A stretch of DNA of 64,000 nt, from positions 2,202,501 to 2,266,500 of the forward strand of contig NC_091888.1 in NCBI RefSeq assembly GCF_019399895.1, written 5' to 3'. Positions 24,199 to 35,173 of this stretch are shown in pieces. The DNA is from Cardiocondyla obscurior (taxonomy: Eukaryota; Arthropoda; Insecta; Hymenoptera; Formicidae). Position 1 is the first letter of the stretch. The number at the start of each line of letters is the position of its first letter. Position numbers and translations under genes: made by a program. Below the pieces are notes generated by a model that did no database searches, was not told the DNA's origin, and was given only the letters and a program-made list of their open reading frames with translations.

Positions 24199-24951
24199 AT
24201 GTCGATAACGCTCACGTTAACCGGTAGGAGCAGTGTTCTCCATTCGAGCTACTCACCGGCGTTGGATCTCAGTGACGGTGATTACGAGCTCGGTCTCACA
24301 GACTTTGCGACTTACAACACCATACCGAACGTCGATTTTACAAACAACAAATTTTACTATAGCACGGACGGTAAAGAAATTACGATTCCCGAGGGATCGT
24401 ATGAGATACAGGCCATAGACAAATTTTTGAAACACGCGATGCCGCGACAACGCGACACCGTCGATGGTAATCGTAATGAGAAGAGCGAGAAGAACGAGAA
24501 GAACGATGATTTCTCAATAGCGATTCGCGCCAACTTCAACACTATGAAAAGCGAGATCAAATCCGCTTACGTGGTGAACTTTTCAAAACCAAACTCGTTG
24601 GGACCGCTTCTCGGATTCTCACCGCACCGCGTACTGCAACCGCGAAAGTGGCACGAGTCTGACTTACCGATCAATATAATCAATCTGAATATTATTCGCA
24701 TCGAATGTAACGTAACCGCGGGCGCATACTGCAACGGCGAACGCGTGCACACGATTCATGAATTTTCACCGAAAGTGCCATCGGGATATAAGATCACGGA
24801 AACGCCCACGCAGGTCATTTACCTACCGATCATCGTGCGATACGTTACGGATCTCACGATACGCGTCACCAACCAAAACGGACGACCGCTCGACTTTCGC
24901 GGAGAGGAGATCACCGTCAGATTGCACGTGCGACTACAACGACAACGATAA
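24199..24951 (+). CDS. Polinton minor capsid (penton) protein
   Basis: Intact 250-residue frame starting MSITLTLTGRSSVLHSSYSP. Features are YELGLTDFATYNTIPNVDFT near residue 32, LGPLLGFSPHRVL mid-protein and a beta-rich end (VIYLPIIVRYVTDLTIRVTN). This matches the single-jelly-roll penton protein that fills capsid vertices in predicted Polinton virions. A charged low-complexity insert (NEKSEKNEKNDD) sits at about residue 93. ATG at 24199 follows the protease stop by 43 bases. Confidence 0.85.
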   Translation: MSITLTLTGRSSVLHSSYSPALDLSDGDYELGLTDFATYNTIPNVDFTNNKFYYSTDGKEITIPEGSYEIQAIDKFLKHAMPRQRDTVDGNRNEKSEKNEKNDDFSIAIRANFNTMKSEIKSAYVVNFSKPNSLGPLLGFSPHRVLQPRKWHESDLPINIINLNIIRIECNVTAGAYCNGERVHTIHEFSPKVPSGYKITETPTQVIYLPIIVRYVTDLTIRVTNQNGRPLDFRGEEITVRLHVRLQRQR

Positions 24952-24957
24952 CGTGGC

Positions 24958-25146
24958 ATGTTAATACCGAACGAAACGAGACGCGTTACGATGATCAGTT
25001 TCGGTACTGGTACGATTCAACAGCCTGAACCGCGACAACATATCGTTGTAAATAGCGTCGGAAGGATAAGCAGAAGAAGACTAATCGAAACAAACGTTGA
25101 ATTTCTGAGATCGCTCGGATTCGCTGTGCGAAATAATTTTATCTGA
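24958..25146 (+). CDS. Small Polinton protein of unknown function
   Basis: 62 residues, or about 51 from the inner Met (MISFGTGTIQQPEPRQ). It contains VVNSVGRISRRRLIETNVEFL and lies in a six-base and three-base sandwich between the penton and major capsid genes, which supports it being real. Basic, no membrane segment. Unrecognised. Confidence 0.5.
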   Translation: MLIPNETRRVTMISFGTGTIQQPEPRQHIVVNSVGRISRRRLIETNVEFLRSLGFAVRNNFI

Positions 25147-25149
25147 ACG

Positions 25150-26356
25150 ATGGCCGACATTCTGAATATCCGAGACGAACCGGTCTTCGACGATCGAATC
25201 GTCAAGATCGAGACTCACGCCTACAATCCGTTTGCCAATACGACGTTCAGATACAGCGATGAGATAAGAATACCGATACAGCAGCAAGATCTGTACACGC
25301 TGCCGCACGAGAGTTTTTTCTACATCGAGGGAAAAATTAACGAAGGGCAAGGTGGTTGCGAGAGCCGACGTGATCCTCGGGGACAACTGCATCGCCTTCA
25401 TGTTCGATGAGATACGGTACGAGCTCGACGGTGTGGAGATCGATCGTAACCGAAACGTTGGCGTAACCAGCACGCTGAAAATTTACGCGACCATTTCATC
25501 CGACAGGAGCGTGATTCTGCGGAACGCGGGATGGCTCAGTCCCACGATTAATGCAAACGGTTACTTTAATTTCTGCGTACCGCTCAACATGCTGCTGGAA
25601 TTTTGCGAAGACTATAGGCGCGTCGTGATCAACGCTCGTCACGAATTAATTCTTATACGAGCGCGCAACGACAACAACTGTCTAGTGGGCAGTTCCGCGC
25701 TCGAGCCTAAAGTTGACTTGCTGAAGATACAATGGCGTATGCCTCATGTACTTTTGAACGAGGTAAAGAAATTGGCGATGTTGCGCACCTTGGAGAGCGG
25801 TCGATTCGTCAGTATGGGTTTTCGCTCATGGGATCTGTACGAGTTTCCGCTACTGCAACTCACCACGACTAAACACTCATGGGCCATCAAGACCGCCACG
25901 CAACTCGAGAAACCTCGATACATCATCTTTGCTCTGCAGACGGGTCGAAAAAACGTTATGTCCGAAGACAACAGTTGTTTCGACGATTGCAAACTGACCA
26001 ACGTGAAGCTCTATCTTAATTCAGAGTGCTACCCGTACGACGATATGAACCTCGACTTTGGCAAACGTAGATACGCGATTCTCTACGACGCGTACGCGCG
26101 TTTTTGCAAAGAATACTACGCCTACGAATATCTCGAACCGAATCTCACCGTCACGTCGTTTTTGCTTAACGGTCCGTTCGTCATCATCGACTGCTCGCGT
26201 TAAAACGAGTCGGTTAAAACCGCTACCGTGGACGTGAGATTGGAGTTTGAGTGCAAGAACAATGTAGCGCCGAATACCACGACCTACTGTCTCATCATAC
26301 ACGATCGTTTGGTTCAATACAATCCATTAACCAACGTTGTATGTAAGATCACGTAA
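25150..26356 (+). pseudogene. Polinton major capsid protein, one frameshift and one stop
   Basis: Starts MADILNIRDEPVFDDRIVKI. The frame shifts at about 25345-25352, continues with IAFMFDEIRYELDGVEIDRN, INANGYFNFCVPLNMLLEF and LYLNSECYPYDDMNLDF. It meets an in-frame TAA at 26201-26203 and continues in the same frame to TAA at 26354. The layout (EIRYELNG-type strand, FCVP..L, YPY.D) is that of the double-jelly-roll major capsid protein of Polintons, the hexon-like shell subunit. Length of about 400 residues agrees. The ATG follows the preceding stop by 3 bases. Confidence 0.85.
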
Positions 26357-26467
26357 AAACGATCTTCGACGTGCGTATGTAAAGCGGTGAATCGATGAAC
26401 GATGCGTATTCGCTTCCTTTCCGTCGTATACGTAACATCGATAGAGAAAGAGATTCTTATCATCGTC

Positions 26468-26710
26468 ATGAAACCTTCAAAGTATCAACCATCTTGTTGG
26501 TGTGAGAACGCGAGTCGCATGAAGGAAGATAAAACTACGCAAACGGATCCTAGATCGACGGATCACTTATTGAACAGAGGAATGACGTATCGAGTGACAT
26601 CCACGGGAAACACAGTGGTTGACGTAGCCACGCAAACGGATAAGAAGTCGCGAAGCGAACGACTTCAGGAACGCATGACGGATTTTGTCTCGAAGCATTT
26701 AAAAAAGTAA
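26468..26710 (+). CDS. Small Polinton protein with two TQT motifs
   Basis: From the inner Met at 26468 (MKPSKYQPSCWCENASRMKE) 80 residues; the frame is open upstream to 26402. Two copies of a TQTD motif, KTTQTD at about residue 22 and VATQTD at about residue 54, lie in a polar, probably disordered chain. KxTQT is the classical binding motif of dynein light chain LC8, and paired sites are typical of real LC8 partners. The function otherwise is unknown. The C-terminus is basic and helical. Confidence 0.5.
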   Translation: MKPSKYQPSCWCENASRMKEDKTTQTDPRSTDHLLNRGMTYRVTSTGNTVVDVATQTDKKSRSERLQERMTDFVSKHLKK

Positions 26711-26802
26711 TGCAATTTGGAAAAGAGGAAGATAAAATTAAAAGATTGACGAATACGCTCGCGCGTGTTCAGTAACGAAATTTCCTCCGATCGAGTCGCA
26801 TC

Positions 26803-26803
26803 G

Positions 26804-26834
<31 letters not shown>
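26803..26834. repeat. (CAT)n microsatellite at a gene start
   Basis: About eleven CAT/ATC trinucleotides run directly into the ATG of the next gene at 26833, so it forms its 5' untranslated region. Confidence 0.9.
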
Positions 26835-27390
26835 GTCCACGCCAACGTTCGTCGATCTGCAAGGATATCCCATCGGACGACGTTTCGTCGTGAAGGAAGC
26901 GGCGGTGCTGCGAGGTGGTACCGTTCTCGCGCATTACGTCTTTGCGAAGCCTATACCATGGGGTGTTGTATCGCGAGACCACAGACGCCTCGTTACCTGG
27001 TTGGTACGAAATCATTACGGTATAGCGTGGGAAGACGGGGATGTTCCGTACAGTCAGGCTAAACGCCAGATCATCAGGGCCCTACAGAACGAGGAAGATT
27101 GCTACGATCACGCCATCGTATACGTCAAAGGACTCGAGAAACGCGATTGGCTGCGAGATATGCTTGAAGAGGATTACTACGGCGACGACTATGACGATGG
27201 TCACAAATTCTACACGGACAATCTGATCGTCAGAAACATCGAAGATGATTTCGAACATGTTGAATCACTTAGCGATTTAAACGATTCGAATACTTTCCGC
27301 TGTAGGAGACATTCCAAAAATTGCGCCGTGCAAAATGTATTTAAATTGTACAATTGGTGGCGTAACCGTCAAAATAATGATTATGTATAA
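26833..27390 (+). CDS. Conserved Polinton/viral-type protein of unknown function
   Basis: Intact 185 residues. VDLQGYPIGRRFVVKEAAVL and VLAHYVFAKPIPW at the N-terminus, HYGIAWEDGDVPYSQAKRQI and AIVYVKGLEKRDWL in the middle, then FRCRRHSKNCAVQNVFKLYN. I recall this architecture from many arthropod transposon and large-DNA-virus-derived proteins, with a Cys/His pair near the end, but no function. An exonuclease/RNase H-like fold is a guess. Followed by AATAAA at 27397. Confidence 0.55.
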
Positions 27391-27567
27391 TTTTTGAATA
27401 AACTTTTTTTTTTCATACTTATACTTCTGCGCCTTTGGATTATTTTACCCCTCTCCTAATTACCCTCTCTCAATTACCTTCTACCAATCACTTTCTCTTA
27501 ATTACCCTCTCCGATAATTTGTCTAACTGCGTTTTATATTACCCCATTCTATGCAAAATTTTAAATA

Positions 27568-28420
27568 ATGAAAGAGGGGATTTTTCACAACCGTCCTCGA
27601 CTCGAGGTACCCTCCGATCGTGCGATCAGTACATTCTTCGCTTTGGCCGCAGCAGCAGCAACGATTACGACTTCGTCTACGACTACGTCTACGATTACGA
27701 ATACGACAATGTATTACACCGAGAGAAACTGTTACAAAGTGCGTCGAATTGATTGCGGTAATGAATCCTCCTCATCTAACGAGTAAGTATTTTTTCTTAT
27801 AAAAATTATTTACTTTAAATTAATATATTAATATTCACGATTGCTCTTATTTAATTTCCAGCGTCCCACCGAAACGATACGTGACGCGCTTACTCTGCAG
27901 GCGATACCCGCTGACCCGCACGGGATATAAATATCTCGAGATCGGCGTGAACGTTGGTCTGCGTAGTTTTGTGGAGATCATCGTAGGCGATAATCGAGGA
28001 GATGAATTGACGATGTTGCTTGACACCTGGAAGGAACTCTGCGAGCATCGATGGACAATTCAGAATATGCTTCGCGATCGACCGAAGCAACCATACGACT
28101 GTTTGAACATAGGTTCGCTCATAGTGCGAATATGCTATATGAACGAAATGATACTTGTACGACTTGAATCTTTCGACGCACGTATGGCTATGATCGAGAC
28201 TACGTTCACGCGAATGTTGGATTTTGATGATTGCGTCGCTTTGAAATTCAACGTACTCACCAAAGCCCTACCGAAGATCGACGACAAATACGAGCAATTT
28301 TGTAAAATCGCTTTCGCATCAAGAAGTACCGAAGCGGTGAGCGCTGTACGCAGCAGCGATTCCTTCGACGAACAACAAATTATAGATTGTGAACTGCTTG
28401 CGATTATAATAAATGTGTAA
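27568..28420 (+). CDS. Spliced Polinton gene, function unknown
   Basis: Exon 1 ends at 27782 (AACGA|GTAAGT) and exon 2 starts at 27862 (TTTCCAG|CGTCCC); the join keeps frame into VPPKRYVTRLLCRRYPL. Exon 1 holds an Ala/Thr/Ser-rich stretch encoded by a TACGAC/ACTACG-type repeat, so the true start may be the Met of MYYTERNCYKVRR at about 27709. Exon 2 is helix-rich (ELTMLLDTWKELCEHRWTIQ). The end is ELLAIIINV, followed by AATAAA at about 28433. Not recognised. Confidence 0.45.
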
Positions 28421-29100
28421 GAAAAAAAGTATAATAAAATATATTGTATCGCATATTTAGAAAATATATACTTTGTAGTCGATATGTAACATTTTTTAAT
28501 TATTTCTATTTCATCCTTCATTTTCTTATAATTGTGAGGCGTAAGTCCACCTCGTGAATCCGCCTTGTTCGTATGTAACGTATGTATCTGAGAGAGAAAG
28601 AAATAAGATAAGGAGGAGCGATTAGCCGGGAGGTGTGTACAGCGTCACCCGCATTCGAATCGTATAAGCGCATAAAAGAATCGTTGATAAACGATAGGCG
28701 GCGCGAACGGGTGCGAGCGAGAGGGAACGATGGGCGCGCGATACTTTGCGTTCAACGGGTGCGAGCGAAAAGAGACGATGAGCGGCGCGAACAAGTGCGA
28801 GCGAGAGGGAACGATGGGCGCGATATCTTGCGATCCGCCGCCCGCCGCTCGCCGCCGCCGCCGCCGCCGCCGCCGCCCGTTGCCGCCGCGATGCCACACG
28901 ACCACTTTGAAAAAAATCGCGATTCCTTTGAAAAAATCGCGACTCCTTTGAAAGTCGCGATGCCGCATAAACATACCGCTGCGCGACGACGCGCTTATCA
29001 TTTAAAAAATTAATATTACATTTCAGAGTTTCGATGTTGTTATTATTTTCTAAACAATTCGTTCCTAGAATCGCCGACACAGGGGCGATTTATAAATACC
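28421..29100. other. Right Polinton flank with GC-rich repeats
   Basis: Contains three diverged copies of GCGCGAACGGGTGCGAGCGA-like sequence (28693-28825), a (CGC)n tract at about 28851-28879 and two TTTGAAAAAATCGCGA-type repeats at about 28905-28950. Probably the right terminal region of the Polinton, but no matching left repeat was found. No gene seen. Confidence 0.5.
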
Positions 29101-29101
29101 C

Positions 29102-29206
29102 ACCCCCTCCCCGCATGACGTCATTACCCCTCGCCCTAGGTCTTACGGACCCAGAACCGTTAACACCCCCCTCCCCGCATGACGTCATTACCCCTCGCCC
29201 TAGGTC
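29102..29206. repeat. Two 62-bp direct repeats each with TGACGTCA
   Basis: CCCTCCCCGCATGACGTCAT followed by TACCCCTCGCCCTAGGTC occurs twice, 62 bp apart. Each contains the palindromic CRE octamer TGACGTCA. It may be a promoter or terminal repeat of the Polinton; function unproven. Confidence 0.8.
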
Positions 29207-29639
29207 ACACGGATACACTAACACGTAGTGATCCAGAACCGCTCCATATACATCTACTCGTACGTACATTTACAATGGACGACGCATAATTACAACAAGT
29301 AATTTTAACAATAATTATTTTTGTGCTTATGATTACCGCAACGCTGCGCCTGTGGAACGGCAGCTTGGCGGACAAGCATGATTGCCTGTTAGCTGTTTGG
29401 AAGGCGCTAAATACATGTACTTGGGTGCTCGCATTTGGTAACATGGGTGGTCTCTTTTCTTAAAAGTGATTTAGTATTTAAGTAAAATATCTTTAGATGG
29501 GATCATTTGGTATTACTAAAAGTATTTTATAAAATTAGATTAGATAAACTCTAAGAAAAGGTGGCAACGTAAACGAAAGTGATACAAGTTCAATATTATA
29601 AGGTTCAGTAAGCGATTATCGATTTTTACAACGTTGAAT
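29207..29639. other. Sequence without recognised features
   Basis: Moderately AT-rich; short frames show no motif. Confidence 0.5.
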
Positions 29640-29762
29640 TATTAAATTATTGAATTGAATTGAGAATTTTTCAAAACGTTAAAGAACTTTTTTACTTATC
29701 TCCTCAAGACCTACCTATCTGTATAGGATTTTACACATGGGCTAAGACACTCTGTATATATT
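29640..29762. mobile_element. 3' half of an ACAGGGTGT-type MITE
   Basis: GAGAATTTTTCAAAACGTTA, ACCTACCTATCTGTATAGG and terminal AAGACACTCTGTATATA match the right halves of the foldback MITEs in this window. The left half is missing. Confidence 0.65.
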
Positions 29763-31280
29763 ATTAATCTTTGCGTGCGGCCCTACTGAATTAATGCATC
29801 AGCATTCTTATTATTTCTATATGAGTAGGGATTATCTCCCTGCTCGCGCATCTTCTTTTGTTCACCAGTGTACTGGCGATCTAGCACGGAGTCGGATCGT
29901 ACACTCCGCTGCCAATTAAAATAATAATAAATACAAATATAGTCTTTTCACCGAATCTTTTATTTGCGCGATTCCACTCGCCTTTTTCAAGTAAATACAC
30001 AAAAAGTTTTTTTTAAATAAAAAGGGGTGTTTTTTACTCATTCTATCGATAGTGCTAAGTGAGCTAAATATTTTTGTATCAGAAAATTTTTTTTTAAAGT
30101 TTAATTATTATCGGGATATTCTTTATGCAATTCAAAATTTATAAAAACCAAAATTATAATAAACAGATATAAATAATTGAATTGAATTTCATATTTAAAA
30201 ATATATTAAAATTATAAAAGAATTATTGAATATTTTTTGAATATTTTTATTATTGAATAATTATTATTGATAATTAAATACGTTATAAAACAACAATATA
30301 ATATATTATATTATGAAAGTATCAGGAATGTTTTGAAATAAATAATATACGTAATTGTTTAACTCTAAATATAACTTAATTTTTATTATGATCTGTCTGT
30401 TAAACATTATTTGTAATATATTTCATAATATACTGTATTTTAAACAACAACAAAATGAAAGTATCTTGCATTCAATTTTTTATCACAATTTGAAACAAGT
30501 TCATTAATAATTTTTATATTTTAACCTCTTTTTGCTAGCAAAAATGATATATAACCAGCTGATGTTTTTAATAACTGAAAAACAAATCTCTATTAAAAAA
30601 TAGCAAAATATGTACAAAAATATATAAAATATATAAAATAGTATTTTTCATTATTATTAAATTTCTATATTTGTTTAAGTTTAATAATTTAGACTTAATC
30701 AACAACATTCTAGCAGTATATCAGCAGATTTTATTCATTTGCGTCCTTATTAAATTACGAGTTGTAGCAAAAATATAGCATTATGTACCGTTACGATGTG
30801 ACGCTAAAAATGCAACAAATATCGAGCACGATCCGCTGTCACTGCATAATGGCAAAAATACAGCAAAAATACATTTAAAAAATTGTGCCTACAAATAATA
30901 GTTACTAAAATATAAAATTTATATTTAAATTGTTTTTCGAAAAATAACATTTAAAATCATAAAATATTCAAAAGACAGAAAGTTAATGTAAAGTTCATCA
31001 ATGTAAAGTTAACAAATAGTCGGAGTAACGTCAGGGAATAAAAATAAAACATTAAAAGTAAAACATATATGTACAATTAATTGGCAGAAATCCTTTCCCA
31101 TACACTTTATTTAGATAAAACTATAACGTGGAGTTTTTACTTAAGAATATTGTAGAATTTTTCATTGCTGACGCAAAAGAACGTTGCGTATTCGAAATTT
31201 TAGATTTTGATGAAACTTTTTATACGTGTGGGGGTGAATATTAGGTAAATTGAAGAAAACAAAAATATATATATATATTT
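29763..31280. other. AT-rich sequence without recognised genes
   Basis: About 1.5 kb, with poly-A/T runs and a (TA)n tract at 31265. 29780-29990 is less AT-rich and could be a piece of an LTR, but no ends are defined. No open frame of note. Confidence 0.6.
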
Positions 31281-31653
31281 AATATTCAGTTTTAAAAAGT
31301 CAAATCACCCTTTAAAGTTGAGACAGCTTTATACATTTTTTAAATATATCTCGAAAAGTAATTGAGATATAAAAAAATGTTTCATACAAAAGTTTTATGG
31401 TAAAAATAGTTCTATTTAACTTTAGTAATAAAATAAAATAAAAATTTTTTATAACAATTAAACCAAAAAAATGTTGTTTAAATTTTTTTCTTTTAATTTT
31501 GTTACTGCAGTTAAATAAAACTATTTTTACCATAAAACTTTTGTATAAAACATTTTTTTATATTTCAAATAGTTTTCGAGATACAATATATCCAAAAAAG
31601 TATAAGGCGGTATTAACTTTGAGGGGTGGTTTCACCCCTTAAAACCGAATATT
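31281..31653. mobile_element. AT-rich foldback MITE (AATATTCGGTTTTAAGGGG ends)
   Basis: AATATTCAGTTTTAAAAAGT at the left is mirrored by CCCCTTAAAACCGAATATT at the right. Inner stems pair over TTTTATGGTAAAAATAGTT (31400-31420 with 31517-31545). A MITE family different from the ACAGGGTGT group. Confidence 0.75.
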
Positions 31654-31700
31654 AGCAGCTAATATTATTTTTTAAATTTATCTAATATTGACCTCTAAAT

Positions 31701-34700
31701 GTGTGCAAAGTTTCAGATTTTTTTGAATTTTCCACTTCGCGAGGTTTCCTTGTAAGTCGAGCGATTGAGAGAGTGAAGGTAGTTAGGAAGGTTTTAGGAG
31801 TAGGTTTTGAAAGTAGAGCTTCGAATTTCCAAGGTCGTTTCGGTTCGAATGAAAAAGGGAATGGTGAGAATAAGAAAAAATTTTCTAATATTAAGAAAAG
31901 CGGGGAACAGGAGCGGAAGTTTTTTTCAAAAAGAAAAGAGACGGGAATGAGAACCGGGAATGTTGGCTTTGCGGAAAGTTAGGGCATTATTGAAATGAGT
32001 GTCCGACGAAGAAGAGAAACTCGGTTTAGTCGATCTCTGCGGGGGGAGGTTGGCTGGCGTGACCGAGACCGCGGAAATTCTGTTTTGAGAAGGATAAGAC
32101 GAGGTTCGCAAGATTTTAGTTATGAAGGAAGAGTTGATGGTAGAAGGTGCAATTTTAGATTAGATACTGGTTCGAACGTCTCTATCCTTAATTCAGAGTT
32201 TTTCGGAAGAATAATTTCGGAAAAAGGTTCCGCGAAATGTAATTTTAAATTAAAATATCCTTCGGGAAAAAGTGTTTTGGTGGAGGGAGAAGTCAGGATT
32301 TTGATAAAGCTAGGAAAATTTGTTTTGGAAATGACCGTGATTGTAGTTTATATTTTGGACGAGTGCTTACTCAGGGCAGATTTCTTCAGAAGAATAGGTC
32401 AAAATGAAATTTTTGAAAGTGTTTTCCGTTTGCGGAAGGCTCCTTTGGAAGTAGCTCGGGTTGAGCGAACTTTGAAAAAAGATGCCACTTTTCCCAGCGA
32501 GTTGACTGAGGAAAAGTTGACGGGGTTAGAAGAAGGACAAAACGAGAAGGTATTGTTTTTTTTTTCGGGAGTTCGGAGAAATATTTTCAGAAAAAATTAT
32601 CGCAGGGAGTTGTCAGGAGGTAAAACACCGTATTGAAGTAGGGAATTCACGTCCAATTAAATAGGTTCCTCGTCGCGTTCTTTTTCTTATGAAAAATAAA
32701 ATAGAAAAAATTATAGAAGAAATGAAAGAACAAAGGGTCATCGAAGAGTTTCAGAGTCCATGGATTTCACCGGTGGTTTTGGTGAAAAAGAAAGACGGGA
32801 CGATTAGACTTTGCGTTGATTATAGAAAGTTAAACGAAGTAACGGTGAAAGAGTTTTTTTCCTTACAAAAGATAGACAATATATTTGATCGTTTAGCAGG
32901 AAATTCTTGATTTGCCACTCTTGATCATAAGAGTGGTTATTAGCAGATCAAGATGAATTCCAGGAATAAAAAGAAAACGGCTTTCTCGATAGGAAATGGG
33001 CTTTTGCAGTATACTGTCATGTCTTTTGGATTAACTAATGCTCCAGCGACTTTTGAAAGGTGCATGGAGAAAGTTTTAAAGGGGTTACTGTCGAAAAGTT
33101 GTTTTGTATATTTAGACGATGTAATAATATTTGGGAAAGATTTTAAGGAATTAATTGAGAATTTGAAGAGTGTTTCTTCGTTTTTGTGCTTCCAATTTGT
33201 AGGCTAATCCAAAGAAGTGTGTTATTTTTAGTAGAGAGGTGAAATATTTGGGCCATGTAATTTCGGCTCAGGGGATAGCCACCAATGAGGAGAAAATAGC
33301 TGCCGTGAAGAATTGACCTGTTCCTCACACGAAGAAGCAGCTGAGGAGCTTCTTGGGTTTTGCTCCTATTATCGGAGGTTTATAAGGAAGTTTTCTTCGA
33401 TTGCAAAGCCTCTTCATGGTCTTACGGAGAATTTGATAAAATTAATGTGATGAATGTCAGAGAGTTTTAAATCTTTGAAACAGGCTTTGACTGCTCCTCC
33501 AATTTTGGCTTTTCCAAAAGAAGACGGACAATTTATCCTAGATACAGATGCTTCAGGAATAGGAATTGGGGCAGTTCTTCCACAGAAGCAAGAAGGAATA
33601 AAGCAGATTATTATTTATTATAGTCGGGTTCTTTCGAAAACGGAGAGAAATAATTGCGTCACTCGGCGTGAGCTTCTGGCTATTATGGATTCTGTGAAAT
33701 CTTTTCGTCATTTTCTGCTAGGACAAAAGTTTATTATTCGTACGGATCACGTTTCGCTTAGGTGGCTTCTGTCTTTTAAGGAGCTTGAAGGTCAGCTAGC
33801 TCGCTGGGTCGAAAGGCTGCAGCAATTCCAATTCGAAATTCTTTATCAGAAGGGTTCTTCTCACGGGAATGGCGATGGATTGTCTAGGCGGCATTGTAAG
33901 AGTGAAAACTGTCATTATTGCTTGAAAGTAGAACAAAAGTGTTCTTCTGAAAAAGAGGAGGTAGTGGCTCGTATAGTTTCAAGAAGTAAAAAAATTAAGC
34001 AATGGAAAATTGATCAATGCGAAGATCCGGATATTTTTTTCATTTTGCGGGCAAAGGAGGCAGGAATACGTCCTTCGCATTCGGAAATTTCTTCGATAAG
34101 TGTTTCTGTTAAGGTACTCTGTTCATATTGGGATTTTCTTATCACGGAGAATGGAGTTCTTTACAAGAAATGGGTTGCTTTAAATTTGAAGTCAAGCTTG
34201 TTACAGCTTGTAGTTCCTTGAATCCGTGTTCAGGAAATTCTTGAAGAAGAGCATGATTTTCCTTCTGGGGGAAATTTCGGAATCAATAGAACTTTAGAGA
34301 GAATTCAAAAGCGTTTTTACAGGGGAATATGCAAGCAGGATGTTGAGGACTGGTGTTGATCCTGCTTAGTTTGTTGCTCAAAGAAGGGTCCAACTGGTAA
34401 AGAGAAATTACCTTTTTAAACTTATAACGTAGGTTTTTTTTTCAGAGGTTACAGATGGACGTTCTTGGTCCTTTTCCTGCTTCTGTTTCGGGGAATAGAT
34501 TCCTTTTGGTGTTGGTTGATTGTTTCTAAAATGGGTCGAGGCGTTTCCTCTTAAAAATATTAGGGCCAAAACTGTGGCAGAAGTTTTTGTCAGGAAAATT
34601 ATTTCGAGGTGCGGAGTACCCGAAAAAGTCCATACGGATCAAAGACGGAATTTTGAGTCAGGGTTACTTAAAGAATTAATAAATTTTTTGGAAATTTGAA

Positions 34701-34860
34701 AAACGAGAACAACTACTTTGCATTCACAGTCTGACGAACAGGTTGAACGACAGCACCGAACTATTGTAGAATATTTAGCAAAGCTTATTTCGGAAAATCA
34801 GAAAGATTGGGATCAGTAGATTCCAATGATTCTTTTGGCGTACAGGACTTCTAGAATAAT
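31701..34860 (+). pseudogene. Degenerate Gypsy gag-pol fragment without LTRs
   Basis: Order is gag end, protease, reverse transcriptase, RNase H, integrase, typical of Gypsy/Ty3. A zinc knuckle (CWLCGKLGH...NEC, about 31950-32000) has a stop inside. The protease has FRLDTGSNVSIL near 32150. RT motifs are SPVVLVKKKDGTIRLCVDYR, FGLTNAPATFERCM and YLDDVIIF (33107-33130). RNase H has FILDTDASGIGIGAVL (about 33530). The integrase region has HTDQ and DEQVERQHRT but several frameshifts. Stops at 32908, 32941, 33316 and 33448 lie where Trp is usual in the family. It is truncated at 34860, mid-integrase; no LTR is found on either side, so this is a dead relic. Confidence 0.88.
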
Positions 34861-35173
34861 TTCTTTATATTAACATAACTTCTTATGTTTATTATTAATA
34901 ATAATTAACAAATGCTTAATTCAAGGATAATTATAAACTTTTAAATATTTTGTGTAGCGTGCGCAAGAGGTCAACTGAGATCGTCGTAGTTTCTCCACGT
35001 CTGATGCTGAGTTACGCCGTCCCTGTCTACCATGTGTAGCCGTCCGGTGAGTAGCTAATTATAAAATTTCATAACTCAAAAACGAAGCCACGGAAAAATT
35101 TTTCAAAGAGGAAAAATCATCTTAAAATTACCTGAACGATATGTCTGTAGAAAGATTACGTAATAGTTAATTA
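34861..35173. other. Sequence between Gypsy relic and dispersed repeat
   Basis: AT-rich start, then GTGTAGCCGTCCGGTGAGTA-type sequence of unknown origin. No gene was seen. Confidence 0.5.

Larger units (their letters stand above)
14265..28440. mobile_element. Decaying Polinton/Maverick element
   Basis: Within 14 kb are a protein-primed family B DNA polymerase, retroviral-like integrase with chromodomain, FtsK/A32-type ATPase, adenovirus-like protease, penton-type minor capsid and double-jelly-roll-type major capsid proteins. This is the hallmark set of Polintons. The polymerase is on the plus strand at the left; integrase, a coiled-coil gene and the ATPase are on the minus strand; a compact virion cluster is on the plus strand at the right. 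GC content is visibly higher than in the flanks. Termini and target duplication were not identified, so the limits are gene-based. Multiple frameshifts, stops and three insertions show it is non-autonomous now. Confidence 0.9.

Noticed and set aside
28622..29080. 152-codon minus frame rich in Arg/Ala/His
   Set aside because: Translation of GC-rich repeats and a (CGC)n tract; no domain and frames open on both strands.
13659..29639. Terminal inverted repeats of the Polinton
   Set aside because: I compared 13.1-14.3 kb with the inverse of 28.4-29.8 kb by eye and found no convincing match; limits are left gene-based.
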